Numbered from the stretch's first letter, positions 1 to 8,275 are shown. The stretch is 35,401 nt of DNA from DATAFF01 sp036257595 (GCA_036257595.1 DATAFF010000112.1:1-35401); one strand, 5' to 3'. Numbers and translations are program-made. Notes: generated from the letters alone by a model not told the origin.

Positions 1-55
1 ACGACGGGTCGAAGGCATCTATGATCGCGCCTTCGTGGCAGGCGACCGGGCTTTA

Positions 56-141
56 GCCCCTGTGGCGGAATGGTAGACGCGGCAGACTCAAAATCTGTTG
101 TCCGCAAGGACGTGCCGGTTCGAGTCCGGCTTGGGGCACCA
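56..141 (+). tRNA. tRNA-Leu (anticodon CAA)
   Basis: An 86-nt cloverleaf with an encoded CCA end. The acceptor strand GCCCCTG (56-62) pairs with TTGGGGC (131-137), with one U-U mismatch at the sixth pair. The anticodon stem GCAGA/TCTGT encloses the loop CTCAAAA, giving anticodon CAA, which reads UUG. A long variable arm (class II tRNA) precedes the T arm GCCGG-TTCGAGT-CCGGC (114-130). Discriminator A138 is followed by CCA 139-141. The next gene begins only 4 nt downstream. The first 55 bases of the window show no supportable gene. Confidence 0.96.
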
Positions 142-145
142 ACCT

Positions 146-1087
146 ATGGCTGACGATCCGGATCTCTACGGGGTCTATGCCCCGGTGCTGACGCCGTTCA
201 CCGGTGACGGCGCGGTCGATCCGCGGCTGTTCAGCGGCTTTTGCCGATGGCTGAACAACGCGGGTGTGGGCCTCGCGGTGTTCGGTACCAATTCGGAAGC
301 CAACTCCTTGACGGTCGAGGAGAAGATCACGCTCCTCAACGCCTTGCGGAGCGCCGGGATCGAAGGCTCGGCGCTGATGCCGGGCACCGGAGCGCTGGCG
401 ATCGGCGATGCGGTGCGGCTGACCCGGGCGGCGCTCGACGTCGGAGCGGCGGCGGTGCTGGTGCTGCCGCCCTTCTATTACAAGCCGGTGGGCGAGGACG
501 GGCTCTTCGCCTATTACAGCGAGCTGGTGCAGCGGGTCGGCAGCGCGGCCCTCAAAGTCGTCCTCTATCACATCCCGCGGCTTACCGGCGTGCCGATCAC
601 CCCCGGCCTGGTCGAGCAGCTGCTCAAGGCGTACCCCCAGACCTTTGTCGGCATCAAGGATTCCTCCAACGATATCGCCAACACGGCAATGATGATTCGC
701 AGCTTCCCGGGATTGCGCATCTTCGCGGGGAGCGATGAATGGCTGCTCGAAGCGATGCGGCTCGGCGGGCAGGGTTGCATTTCGGCAACGGCCAATGTCA
801 ATCCGGCCGCCATCGTCGCGCTCAGGCGGAACTGGCGCTCCGACAAGGCGGAGGCCGAACAGGCGGGCCTGACCAAGGTCAGGCGGATTTTCGAAGCCTA
901 TCCGATGATTGCGGCGCTCAAGGCGGCGGCCGCCCATCATGGCCGGGCGGCGAGTTTCGCCATGACGCGGGTGCCGCTCCTGCCGCTCAAGCCCGATCTT
1001 CGCGAAAAGCTCATCGCCGAGCTGGACGGCCACGGTTTCGCCATGCCCGGCCTCGCCGCGTCGCTCAGGGCCGCGATAAGCGGTTGA
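146..1087 (+). CDS. Dihydrodipicolinate synthase / N-acetylneuraminate lyase family aldolase
   Basis: A 313-residue class I aldolase of the DapA/NAL superfamily, cytoplasmic, with a TIM-barrel fold. Visible marks are GTNSEANSLT (about 47-56, the position of the GTTGE loop of DapA), the catalytic tyrosine in YHIPRLTG (Y141), and the Schiff-base lysine in GIKDSS (K171). The GTTGESPT signature of true DapA is altered and the window contains no lysine-pathway partners, so the substrate is probably another 2-oxo acid or a sugar-acid derivative rather than dihydrodipicolinate. The ATG at 146 is the only start that gives the usual short lead into GVYAPVLTPF. It lies 4 nt after the tRNA CCA end, so any Shine-Dalgarno sequence would have to lie inside the tRNA. 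An upstream TTG at 98 lies inside the tRNA and is not credible. Confidence 0.9.
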   Translation: MADDPDLYGVYAPVLTPFTGDGAVDPRLFSGFCRWLNNAGVGLAVFGTNSEANSLTVEEKITLLNALRSAGIEGSALMPGTGALAIGDAVRLTRAALDVGAAAVLVLPPFYYKPVGEDGLFAYYSELVQRVGSAALKVVLYHIPRLTGVPITPGLVEQLLKAYPQTFVGIKDSSNDIANTAMMIRSFPGLRIFAGSDEWLLEAMRLGGQGCISATANVNPAAIVALRRNWRSDKAEAEQAGLTKVRRIFEAYPMIAALKAAAAHHGRAASFAMTRVPLLPLKPDLREKLIAELDGHGFAMPGLAASLRAAISG

Positions 1088-1165
1088 AGTGGGCGCCTGC
1101 CCGATGGTACTCAGTCGGCGGGGCGGCTGGCTTAAGTCCGCAGAGCAATGGTCGGAAGCGTCAAT

Positions 1166-2545
1166 ATGCGATTGATGACACCCCTCGCCTTGATTCTGCT
1201 CGCGCTCGTCGGGTCAGCGCGTCCGTTGTCCGCCAATCCGCTGCTGCTGTTCGATGCGGCCACCGGCGAGGTCCTGCTGTCGCGCGATGCCGGTGCCAAA
1301 TGGCATCCGGCGTCGCTGACCAAGCTGATGACCGCCTATCTCACCTTCCAGTCGCTGAAGGCCGGGCAGCTCACGCTCGACACCAAGCTGACGGTGCCGC
1401 AAGAGGCGCTGGACGTGTCGCCGAGCAAGATCGGGTTGAAGCCGGGGAGCACCATCACCACCGATCTCGCGCTCAAGGCGCTGCTCGTCTATTCGGCGAA
1501 TGACATGGCGCTGACCCTGGCAGCGGCGCAGGGCGGCATCCCGGCGTTCGTTCAGCGGATGAACGACACGGCGCGGGCGCTCAATATGGGCTCCACCCAT
1601 TTCGTCAATCCGCATGGGCTGCATGATCCGGAGCAGACGACCAGCGCACGGGACATCGGCCTCCTGGCGTTCACCATTGCGAACCGCTATCCGGAGTACC
1701 GGCATTATTTCTCGGAGCCGTATGTCGCCTTCGGCAAGCGCAAGCTCCTCAACCGCAACATGCTGCTGCGCCAGATGCCGACGGCGGACGGGATGAAGAC
1801 GGGCTTCGTCTGTCCGTCGGGATTCAATCTGGTGGCGAGCGCGACGCAGAACGGACGGCGGCTGATCGCCGTGGTGATGGGGGCGATGACCGCCTATTCG
1901 CGGGCCGACATCGCTCAGGCGCTTCTCGAGGCCGGCTTCGTGGCAGGGCAACGGCAGACCAAGCAGCTGGTCAGCCAGATAGCCGACGAACCAACCCTGC
2001 CGCCCAATCTCAAGCCAATGGTCTGCGGCAGCGGAATCCCGGTGGCAAGAGCCGACCAGGTCAATGGCTGGGGCGTGTCGCTCGGCCGCTACAAGGGGGT
2101 CGCCAAGGCCGATTCGGTGCTGGCCAGCAATGTGGCGCTCGCCAGCGGCACGCTGCTCGACACCATGCCGCGCGGGGTGCTCAAGGTGCCGTTCGTCAAG
2201 AACGAATATCTGGCAATGGCCTGGGGCATGCCGGAGCAGCAGACGACCGAGACGGTGTGCAATCGCTTGCGAATGCTCAATCACCCTTGCGAGGTGATGT
2301 CGCCACAGGCGGTCGATCAGTTCCAGCGACAGGCGCTGCAGGAGCGGACGTCGAGGCCCGAGCCGACGGCAGCGAAGCCGACCAAGAGAAAGACGCGCAC
2401 CGCCAAGGCGAAGGCCAATTCCGCCAAGGCCAGCGCCGCAAAGGCCAATACCGCCAAGGCCAATTCCGCCAAGGCCAATACCGCCAAGATCAGCGCCGCT
2501 AAAGCCAAAGGCACGGCCAGCGAGGCGGAGAAGGGCGATCGCTAG
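1166..2545 (+). CDS. dacA: D-alanyl-D-alanine carboxypeptidase (PBP5/DacA family) with Lys/Ala-rich C-terminal repeat tail
   Basis: A periplasmic serine carboxypeptidase that removes the terminal D-Ala of peptidoglycan stem peptides. From ATG 1166 it is 459 residues, with an N-terminal signal peptide (about 1-23). The penicillin-binding triad is complete: SLTK (S50, K53), SAN (110-112) and KTG (211-213). A C-terminal PBP5-like domain follows to about residue 390. The last 65 residues are a basic tail of seven near-perfect 5-residue units (AKANS/AKANT type, residues 415-449) instead of the usual amphipathic membrane anchor. ATG 1166 is preferred over an in-frame ATG at 1148 because GGAAG lies 7 nt upstream of it and it gives a compact signal peptide. 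An intrinsic terminator follows at 2559-2591. Confidence 0.9.
   Translation: MRLMTPLALILLALVGSARPLSANPLLLFDAATGEVLLSRDAGAKWHPASLTKLMTAYLTFQSLKAGQLTLDTKLTVPQEALDVSPSKIGLKPGSTITTDLALKALLVYSANDMALTLAAAQGGIPAFVQRMNDTARALNMGSTHFVNPHGLHDPEQTTSARDIGLLAFTIANRYPEYRHYFSEPYVAFGKRKLLNRNMLLRQMPTADGMKTGFVCPSGFNLVASATQNGRRLIAVVMGAMTAYSRADIAQALLEAGFVAGQRQTKQLVSQIADEPTLPPNLKPMVCGSGIPVARADQVNGWGVSLGRYKGVAKADSVLASNVALASGTLLDTMPRGVLKVPFVKNEYLAMAWGMPEQQTTETVCNRLRMLNHPCEVMSPQAVDQFQRQALQERTSRPEPTAAKPTKRKTRTAKAKANSAKASAAKANTAKANSAKANTAKISAAKAKGTASEAEKGDR
2408..2512 (+). repeat. 15-bp tandem repeat inside dacA (7 units)
   Basis: Seven in-frame 15-bp units such as GCCAATTCCGCCAAG and GCCAATACCGCCAAG encode AKAN-S/T and diverged forms (AKASA, AKISA, AKAKG). 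Every unit carries at least one lysine. Confidence 0.85.
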
Positions 2546-2558
2546 GTCGCGCCCTTGA

Positions 2559-2591
2559 TCATGCCCCGGCCTCAGGAGGCATGAGTTTTTT
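2559..2591 (+). terminator. Intrinsic terminator after dacA
   Basis: The inverted repeat TCATGCC (2559-2565) / GGCATGA (2578-2584), with a 12-nt loop, is followed by G and six T residues (2586-2591). It ends the + strand transcript and overlaps the 3' coding end of the convergent tusA gene. Confidence 0.65.
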
Positions 2592-2823
2592 GAATGACAA
2601 AGACCAGCACATCGCCCTGCCGGTCGGTCGAAAGAAGGGTGTGACCCGATTCGGCGCAATAATGCGGGAAGTCGATGGCAGCCGCCGGATCGGTCGCCAA
2701 TATCCTTAAGATTTCTCCCGGCTTCATAGCGGAAAGACGTTTGCGCGCCCGCAAGACGGGCAGCGGGCAGAGCATTCCTCGAACATCGAGCTCGGCGTCG
2801 TGGTATACCAATTCACTGGACAC
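2572..2823 (-). CDS. tusA: TusA/SirA/YedF-family sulfur carrier protein
   Basis: An 83-residue cytoplasmic persulfide carrier. The family signature CPLP near the N-terminus carries the sulfur-accepting cysteine (C19), in the context RGMLCPLPVLRARK. The fold is a small two-layer alpha/beta protein of the usual length for the family. In E. coli, TusA passes sulfur from IscS to tRNA 2-thiouridine synthesis and also influences molybdenum-cofactor enzymes. Here it is divergent from the formate dehydrogenase genes with 96 bp between the start codons, and fdhD lies nearby. That placement suggests, as inference, a role in sulfur supply to the formate dehydrogenase cofactor. Its last codons overlap the dacA terminator. 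Confidence 0.88.
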   Translation of the reverse strand: MSSELVYHDAELDVRGMLCPLPVLRARKRLSAMKPGEILRILATDPAAAIDFPHYCAESGHTLLSTDRQGDVLVFVIQKTHAS

Positions 2824-2835
2824 GCTGGCCTATTC

Positions 2836-2845
2836 CAATTAATTG
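2836..2845. promoter_or_regulatory. 10-bp perfect palindrome in the tusA/formate dehydrogenase divergent region
   Basis: CAATTAATTG is an AT-rich perfect palindrome in the short, GC-rich divergent intergenic region (2824-2919). It could be an operator or part of a promoter for either gene. No convincing -35/-10 pair was found for either direction. Confidence 0.3.
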
Positions 2846-2919
2846 TGATGATGCCTATCTCATCGCAATGATGTGAGGAGCATCGGGCTCCAGCGTCAGG
2901 ATAGCACCGGCAAGCGACC

Positions 2920-4626
2920 ATGAACAAACCGCCGCAACCTGACGGGTTCCGCCCCATTCGTCCGGGCGGAAGAGGGGGCAAGGCCCGGGCCTTCGCCAAG
3001 GGCAGGCAGGTTGACGTTCGGGCGCTGGAGGAGATTTCGCAACTCATGGAGGGTCGGCCGCTGCGGCGCGACCTGCTCATCGAGCACCTGCATGTGGTCC
3101 AGGACACCTATGGCCATATTTCTGCAGCGCATCTGGCGGCGCTGGCCGAGCTGATGCGATTGCCGCAGGCCGAGGTCTATGAGGTTGCCACCTTCTACCA
3201 TCATTTCGACGTGGTGAAGGAAGGCGAGGCGCCGCCGCCCGAGATCACGATCAGGGTGTGCGATTCGCTGAGCTGCGCGCTCGCCGGCGCCGAGACGCTG
3301 ATCGCGGCGCTCGCGCGCGCCACGCCGGCCAATGTGCGGGTGGTGCATGCGCCCTGCATGGGGCTGTGCGACCAGGCGCCGGCGGCAGCGGTGGGCAAGA
3401 ACTATCTCGGGGCGGTCAACGCCGCGCAGCTCGTCAAGCTGGCGGAGGCGCATGAGACGCGCCCGGTGGTGGCGGAGCATCAAAGCTTCGATGCCTATTG
3501 TCATGGCGGCGGCTATGAGACGCTGAAGTCGCTGAGGGCCGGTGCCAAGACGCCGGACCAGGTGATCGAAGAGCTGCTCGAAGCCGGGCTCAGGGGCTTG
3601 GGCGGCGCCGGCTTCCCGTCGGGCCAGAAATGGAAGTTCGTGCGCGCCGGCAAGGGGCCACGCTATCTGTGCATCAATGCCGACGAGGGCGAGCCCGGGA
3701 CGTTCAAGGATCGCCATTATCTGCAGACCCGGCCGCATCAGTTTCTCGAAGGCATGCTGATCGCCGCCTGGGGAGTGGAAGCCGAGAAGGCCTTCATCTA
3801 TCTGCGCGACGAATACCCGGCGGCTCACCAAATCCTCAGGACCGAGATCGCGCTCATCGAGCGCGAGGGGCTGATCGCCCCCGGCTATGTCGACCTCAGG
3901 CGCGGCGCGGGCGCCTATATTTGCGGCGAGGAGTCGGCGATGATCGAGTCGGTGGAGGGCAAGCGCGGACTGCCGCGACACCGTCCGCCCTATGTGGCGC
4001 AGATCGGCATTTTCGGTCGCCCGACACTCGTTCACAATGTCGAAACGGTCTATTGGATGCCGCAGATCCTGGCGAAGGGAGCGGCCGCCTTTGCGGCGCT
4101 CGGCAAGGAGGGACACAAGGGCATCCGCTCCTATTCGGTATCGGGGCGGGTCAAGGCCCCGGGGGTCGTGCTGGCGCCGGCCGGAACCACCGCCAATGAG
4201 CTGATCGAGCGCACCGGCGGCATGCTGGATGGCCATGTTTTCAAGGGCTATCTGCCGGGCGGTGCGTCGGGCGGCATCCTGCCGGCCAGCATGGCGGACC
4301 TGCCGCTCGATTTCGGCCAACTGGAAAAATATGGCTGCTTCGTCGGCAGCCATGCGGTGGTGATCCTGTCGGACAAGGACAGCATGCGCGATGTCGCGGT
4401 CAACCTGCTGCGCTTCTTCGAGGATGAATCCTGCGGCCAGTGCACGCCGTGCCGCGTCGGCTGCGAAAAGGCAGTCAAGCTCATGGACAAGGATGTGTGG
4501 GACCAGCCACTGCTCGGCGAATTGGCCGATGCGATGGCCGACGCCTCGATCTGCGGTCTCGGCCAGGCGGCGCCCAACCCAATTCGGTCGGTGATGACCC
4601 ATTTCAAGGGGGATATTGCGCGATGA
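2920..4626 (+). CDS. fdsB: NAD-dependent formate dehydrogenase, fused gamma-beta (diaphorase) subunit
   Basis: The 568-residue NADH-side subunit of a cytoplasmic formate dehydrogenase. It carries electrons from the alpha subunit through FeS clusters to FMN and NAD. The N-terminal NuoE-like domain (about 40-165) has the [2Fe-2S] cysteines C114, C119, C146 and C150. The NuoF-like domain (about 195-568) has the FMN/NAD loop GLGGAGFP (226-233), CINADEGEPG, ICGEES, and [4Fe-4S] cysteines in CGQCTPCRVGC (505-515) plus C545. In the Cupriavidus/Rhodobacter Fds enzymes the NuoE-like part is the separate FdsG. The fused form matches the Methylorubrum FDH1 beta subunit. The stop overlaps the alpha start (ATGA, 4623-4626), so the two are translationally coupled. 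No separate fdsG, fdsD or fdsR gene is present in the window. Confidence 0.94.
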   Translation: MNKPPQPDGFRPIRPGGRGGKARAFAKGRQVDVRALEEISQLMEGRPLRRDLLIEHLHVVQDTYGHISAAHLAALAELMRLPQAEVYEVATFYHHFDVVKEGEAPPPEITIRVCDSLSCALAGAETLIAALARATPANVRVVHAPCMGLCDQAPAAAVGKNYLGAVNAAQLVKLAEAHETRPVVAEHQSFDAYCHGGGYETLKSLRAGAKTPDQVIEELLEAGLRGLGGAGFPSGQKWKFVRAGKGPRYLCINADEGEPGTFKDRHYLQTRPHQFLEGMLIAAWGVEAEKAFIYLRDEYPAAHQILRTEIALIEREGLIAPGYVDLRRGAGAYICGEESAMIESVEGKRGLPRHRPPYVAQIGIFGRPTLVHNVETVYWMPQILAKGAAAFAALGKEGHKGIRSYSVSGRVKAPGVVLAPAGTTANELIERTGGMLDGHVFKGYLPGGASGGILPASMADLPLDFGQLEKYGCFVGSHAVVILSDKDSMRDVAVNLLRFFEDESCGQCTPCRVGCEKAVKLMDKDVWDQPLLGELADAMADASICGLGQAAPNPIRSVMTHFKGDIAR

Positions 4627-7409
4627 CCGACAAGATCGTCTTCACCCTTGATGACAAGGAGGTCGAAGCCGGCCCGAACGAGACCATCTGGCAGGTGGCA
4701 AAGCGGCTCGGCACCACGATCCCGCATCTGTGCTGGAAGGACGCACCGGGCTATCGGGCGGACGGCAATTGCCGGGCCTGCGTGGTCGAGGTCGAAGGTG
4801 AAAGGGTGCTGGCGGCATCGTGCATCCGCAAGCCGTCGCCGGGCATGAAGGTCAAGACCGGCACCGATCGGGCCAAGTCGGCGCGGCACATGGTGTTCGA
4901 GCTCCTGATGGCGGACCAGCCGCAGCCGCAGGATGCGCATGACCGGCAATCGACATTTCTGGCCTGGGCCAAGGCGATGGATGTCGGCCTGTCGCGCTTC
5001 CCGGCGGATGGGAGCCCGCGGCCGGACCTGTCGCATCCCGCCATGGCGGTCAATCTCGATGCGTGCATCCATTGCAATCTGTGCGTCCGCGCCTGCCGCG
5101 AAGTGCAGGTGAACGACGTCATCGGCATGGCGTTTCGCGGCTCCGACTCCAAGATCGTGTTCGACTTCGACGACCCGATGGGCGGATCGACCTGCGTCGC
5201 CTGCGGCGAGTGCGTGCAGGCCTGCCCGACCGGTGCGCTGATGCCGAAATCGATCGTCGACGAAACAGGCAGGGGCGGGCGCGAGGCGGATCGCCAGGTC
5301 GATTCCGTCTGCCCCTATTGCGGCGTCGGCTGCCAGATCACCTACAATATCCGCCGCGACGGCGAGACCGGGCGGGACGTGATCGCCTGGGTCGAGGGGA
5401 CCGGCGGCCCCGCCAATGAGAACCGGCTATGCGTCAAGGGCCGGTTCGGCTTCGACTATGTCACCAATCCGGAAAGGCTCACCAAGCCGCTGATCCGCAA
5501 GCCGGGCCTGCCGAAGGGGCTCAACATGAACCCGGCCGATCCGCTCACCCATTTCCGCGAGGCGAGCTGGGAGGAAGCGTTGGATTTCGTGGCCAGTGGG
5601 CTGAAGTCGTTGCGCGAGCGCGACGGTGCCAAGGCGCTGGCCGGCTTCGGATCGGCCAAATGCTCCAATGAAGAGGCCTATCTGTTCCAGAAACTGGTGC
5701 GGGTCGGCTTCGGGTCGAACAATGTCGACCACTGCACGCGGCTGTGCCATGCCTCGTCGGTGGCCGCACTGATGGAGACGATCGGCTCGGGTGCCGTCAC
5801 GGCGCCGTTCACCGCGGTCAAGGACTCCGACGTCATCATCGTGATCGGCGCCAACCCGACGGAGAACCATCCGGTCGCGGCAACCTATTTCAAGCAGGCA
5901 GCGAAACGCGGGGCCGAGCTCATCGTGATGGACCCGCGCGGCACGGCGCTCAAGCGCCACGCCACGCATATGCTGCAGTTCAAGAACGGCAGCGACGTCG
6001 CATTGCTGAATGCGATGATGAACGTGATCGTCACCGAGAAGCTCTACGACACGCAATATATCCAGGCGCATACCGAGGGCTTCGAGCGGCTCAAGGCGCA
6101 TCTCGCGCCGTTCACGCCGGAAGCCATGGAGCCGGAATGCGGCATCGATGCCGGTCTCATCCGGACGGTTGCGCGGAAATTTGCCAAGGCCAAGGCAGCG
6201 ATCATCTTCTGGGGGATGGGCGTGTCGCAGCATACCCATGGCACCGACAATGCCCGCTGCCTGATCTCGCTGGCGCTGATGTGCGGCCAGGTGGGACGCG
6301 CCGGCACCGGTCTTCATCCGCTGCGCGGCCAGAACAATGTCCAGGGTGCGTCGGATGCCGGGCTCATTCCGATGATGTTCCCGGATTATGTGCGGGTCGG
6401 AATTGCGCCCAAGCGCGAGATGCTCGAAGGGCTGTGGGGCGCCAAGCTCGATCCTGATCCCGGCCTGACGGTCGTCGAGGTGATGGATGCGGTCCATGCC
6501 GGGGTGGTCAAGGGCATGTATATTCAAGGCGAGAACCCGGCAATGTCGGATCCCGATGTCGGCCATGCCCGCGAGGCGCTCGCCATGCTCGAGCATCTGG
6601 TGGTGCAGGACATCTTCCTGACCGAGACGGCGATGTATGCCGATGTCATTCTCCCCGCCACCGCCTGGCCGGAGAAGGACGGGACTGTGTCGAACACCAA
6701 CCGACAGGTGCAGATGGGGCGCCAGGCGATCCAGGCGCCCGACGATGCCAGGCCGGACTGGTGGATCATCATCGAGATCGCCAAGCGGATGGGCCTGCCA
6801 TGGACCTATCGTCACCCGTCCGAGGTGTTCGCCGAAATGAAGCTGGCGATGCCGTCGCTCGACAATATCAGCTGGGAGCGGCTGGAGCGCGAGAGCTCGG
6901 TCACCTATCCCTGCCTGGCGCCGGACAAGCCGGGCGAGGAGATCGTGTTCGGCGATCGCTTTCCGACCGAGAGCGGGCTCGGCAAGATGGTGCCGGCGGC
7001 GCTCCTGCCGCCTGACGAGATGCCGGATCGCGAATTTCCCTTCGTGCTGTCGACGGGTCGGCAGCTGGAGCATTGGCATACCGGGGCCATGACGCGGCGG
7101 GCGAGCGTGCTCGATGCGGTCGAGCCCGAACCGACGGTGCAGATGAACCCGCTCGATATAGCGCGGTTCGGGCTGTCGCCCGGCGACATGGTGCGAGTCG
7201 CATCGCGGCGCGGCACGATCGACATCAAGGTTCGCTCGGACAGCGGTGTCGCGCAGGGGGTGGTGTTCATCCCCTTCGCCTATGTCGAGGCGGCGGCCAA
7301 TCTCCTGACCAACCCCAAGCTCGATCCATTCGGCAAGATCCCCGAATTCAAATATTGTGCGGTCAAGGTCGAGGCGCTGGGACGGCCAGAACGCCAGGCC
7401 GCCGAATAG
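4623..7409 (+). CDS. fdsA: Formate dehydrogenase alpha subunit (bis-MGD, Mo or W; catalytic)
   Basis: The 928-residue catalytic subunit, which oxidises formate to CO2 at a bis-MGD-bound Mo or W. The N-terminal [2Fe-2S] domain uses C37, C50, C53 and C67. Two ferredoxin-type [4Fe-4S] clusters have C148/151/154/158 and C191/194/197/201. The cofactor-proximal cluster is C230/233/237/270 (CPYCGVGC). The active site is HCTRLCH, with metal-ligand Cys375 in place of the selenocysteine of E. coli FdhF, followed by His376. The MGD-binding domain at the C-terminus ends near 925. There is no cysteine between C67 and C148, so the His/Cys3 cluster of NuoG is not visible. The beta-subunit homology suggests the tungsten-capable FDH1 type, but the metal cannot be read from sequence. 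Confidence 0.95.
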   Translation: MTDKIVFTLDDKEVEAGPNETIWQVAKRLGTTIPHLCWKDAPGYRADGNCRACVVEVEGERVLAASCIRKPSPGMKVKTGTDRAKSARHMVFELLMADQPQPQDAHDRQSTFLAWAKAMDVGLSRFPADGSPRPDLSHPAMAVNLDACIHCNLCVRACREVQVNDVIGMAFRGSDSKIVFDFDDPMGGSTCVACGECVQACPTGALMPKSIVDETGRGGREADRQVDSVCPYCGVGCQITYNIRRDGETGRDVIAWVEGTGGPANENRLCVKGRFGFDYVTNPERLTKPLIRKPGLPKGLNMNPADPLTHFREASWEEALDFVASGLKSLRERDGAKALAGFGSAKCSNEEAYLFQKLVRVGFGSNNVDHCTRLCHASSVAALMETIGSGAVTAPFTAVKDSDVIIVIGANPTENHPVAATYFKQAAKRGAELIVMDPRGTALKRHATHMLQFKNGSDVALLNAMMNVIVTEKLYDTQYIQAHTEGFERLKAHLAPFTPEAMEPECGIDAGLIRTVARKFAKAKAAIIFWGMGVSQHTHGTDNARCLISLALMCGQVGRAGTGLHPLRGQNNVQGASDAGLIPMMFPDYVRVGIAPKREMLEGLWGAKLDPDPGLTVVEVMDAVHAGVVKGMYIQGENPAMSDPDVGHAREALAMLEHLVVQDIFLTETAMYADVILPATAWPEKDGTVSNTNRQVQMGRQAIQAPDDARPDWWIIIEIAKRMGLPWTYRHPSEVFAEMKLAMPSLDNISWERLERESSVTYPCLAPDKPGEEIVFGDRFPTESGLGKMVPAALLPPDEMPDREFPFVLSTGRQLEHWHTGAMTRRASVLDAVEPEPTVQMNPLDIARFGLSPGDMVRVASRRGTIDIKVRSDSGVAQGVVFIPFAYVEAAANLLTNPKLDPFGKIPEFKYCAVKVEALGRPERQAAE

Positions 7410-7420
7410 GCTCGAAACCC

Positions 7421-8053
7421 ATGAGCGTGCTCAGCAAATCGTCGATCGTCGGCCGGGTGGTGGCGGTGTTGCGGAGCCCCGATCGGGAAAGCGGGCTCGA
7501 GAAACAGCCGGTGGATCGACTCACGCTCAGCTTCGACGGCATCGAGGGCGACTGCCATGGCGGCCGGGTGCGGGAATCGGACAGCCGCATGGTCACGCAA
7601 TATGCCCGCGGCACGCCGGTCGCCAATACGCGCCAGGTGTCGATCCTGTCGGCCGAGGAACTCGATCAGATCGCGGCAACGCTCGGCATCCCTCACCTGC
7701 CGCCCGAATGGGTCGGCGCCAACCTGGTGACCGCCGGAATTCCCGATCTCACACTGCTGCCGCCGGCGACGCGGCTTTCATTCTCGTCAGGCGCCACCCT
7801 GATCGTCGATATCGAGAATGCGCCCTGCCGCTATGTCGGCGATGTCATCGACAAGCATCATCCTGGCCGGGGTGGCCAGTTCGTGGCGAGCGCCAAACAC
7901 AAGCGCGGCGTGGTGGCGTGGGTCGAACGCGAGGGCGCGATCGCCGTTCGTGACACGATCACGCTTCATCTGCCGCCGCAAAGACTGTGGCACCACGGCC
8001 GGTCGGAGGTTGACAGGGGGACCAGACAGGTTCAGGCCGTCGGTCCATCATGA
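7421..8053 (+). CDS. MOSC domain-containing protein
   Basis: A 210-residue cytoplasmic protein containing a MOSC domain, the beta-rich domain found at the C-terminus of molybdenum-cofactor sulfurases and in YiiM/YcbX. Visible marks are GIEGDCHGG (40-48), an RQVSILSAEEL strand (71-81), GANLVTAGI (99-107) and the conserved cysteine in IENAPC (C136). It starts 11 nt after the alpha formate dehydrogenase gene and is probably in the same transcript. MOSC domains are thought to bind the pterin cofactor or carry sulfur. A role in handling the formate dehydrogenase cofactor is inference from position; this protein is not part of the characterised Fds accessory set. The C-terminal 25 residues look unstructured. 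Confidence 0.85.
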   Translation: MSVLSKSSIVGRVVAVLRSPDRESGLEKQPVDRLTLSFDGIEGDCHGGRVRESDSRMVTQYARGTPVANTRQVSILSAEELDQIAATLGIPHLPPEWVGANLVTAGIPDLTLLPPATRLSFSSGATLIVDIENAPCRYVGDVIDKHHPGRGGQFVASAKHKRGVVAWVEREGAIAVRDTITLHLPPQRLWHHGRSEVDRGTRQVQAVGPS

Positions 8054-8059
8054 TTGCCG

Positions 8060-8275
8060 TCAGCTATGGCCCTCATATTTGAACGACAGCTTCATCTTGG
8101 TGCGATAGGCCTCAACCTTGCCGTCGGTGACGACGAGGTCCTGCTCCATGACCTCGGCGATCCGGAGATCGCGAAGCGACTGCGCGGCACGCTCAACCGC
8201 CACGCGGGCGGCATCCTCCCAGGATTTGTTGCTGGTACCCACGAGCTCGATCACCTTGTAGACGCTGTCGGTCAT
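8060..8275 (-). CDS. Dodecin-family protein
   Basis: A 71-residue dodecin-like protein; dodecins assemble as small dodecameric flavin-storage shells in the cytoplasm. It opens with VYKVIELVGTS followed by SWEDA, and the central strand is SLRDLRIAEV. In flavin-binding dodecins that strand reads LRWFEV, and its Trp stacks on the isoalloxazine ring; here that position is Ile39, so flavin binding is uncertain. The ATG at 8275 (minus strand) has GGAG about 8 nt upstream. An in-frame upstream ATG would add six residues. The gene is convergent with the MOSC gene (6-nt gap) and divergent from fdhD. Confidence 0.88.
   Translation of the reverse strand: MTDSVYKVIELVGTSNKSWEDAARVAVERAAQSLRDLRIAEVMEQDLVVTDGKVEAYRTKMKLSFKYEGHS

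Noticed and set aside
1..55. Possible gene end before the tRNA
   Set aside because: Short open frames exist but the stretch is too short and has no recognisable sequence.
56..141. tRNA-Leu as an integration (att) site
   Set aside because: No second copy of the tRNA 3' end and no integrase gene were found in the window.
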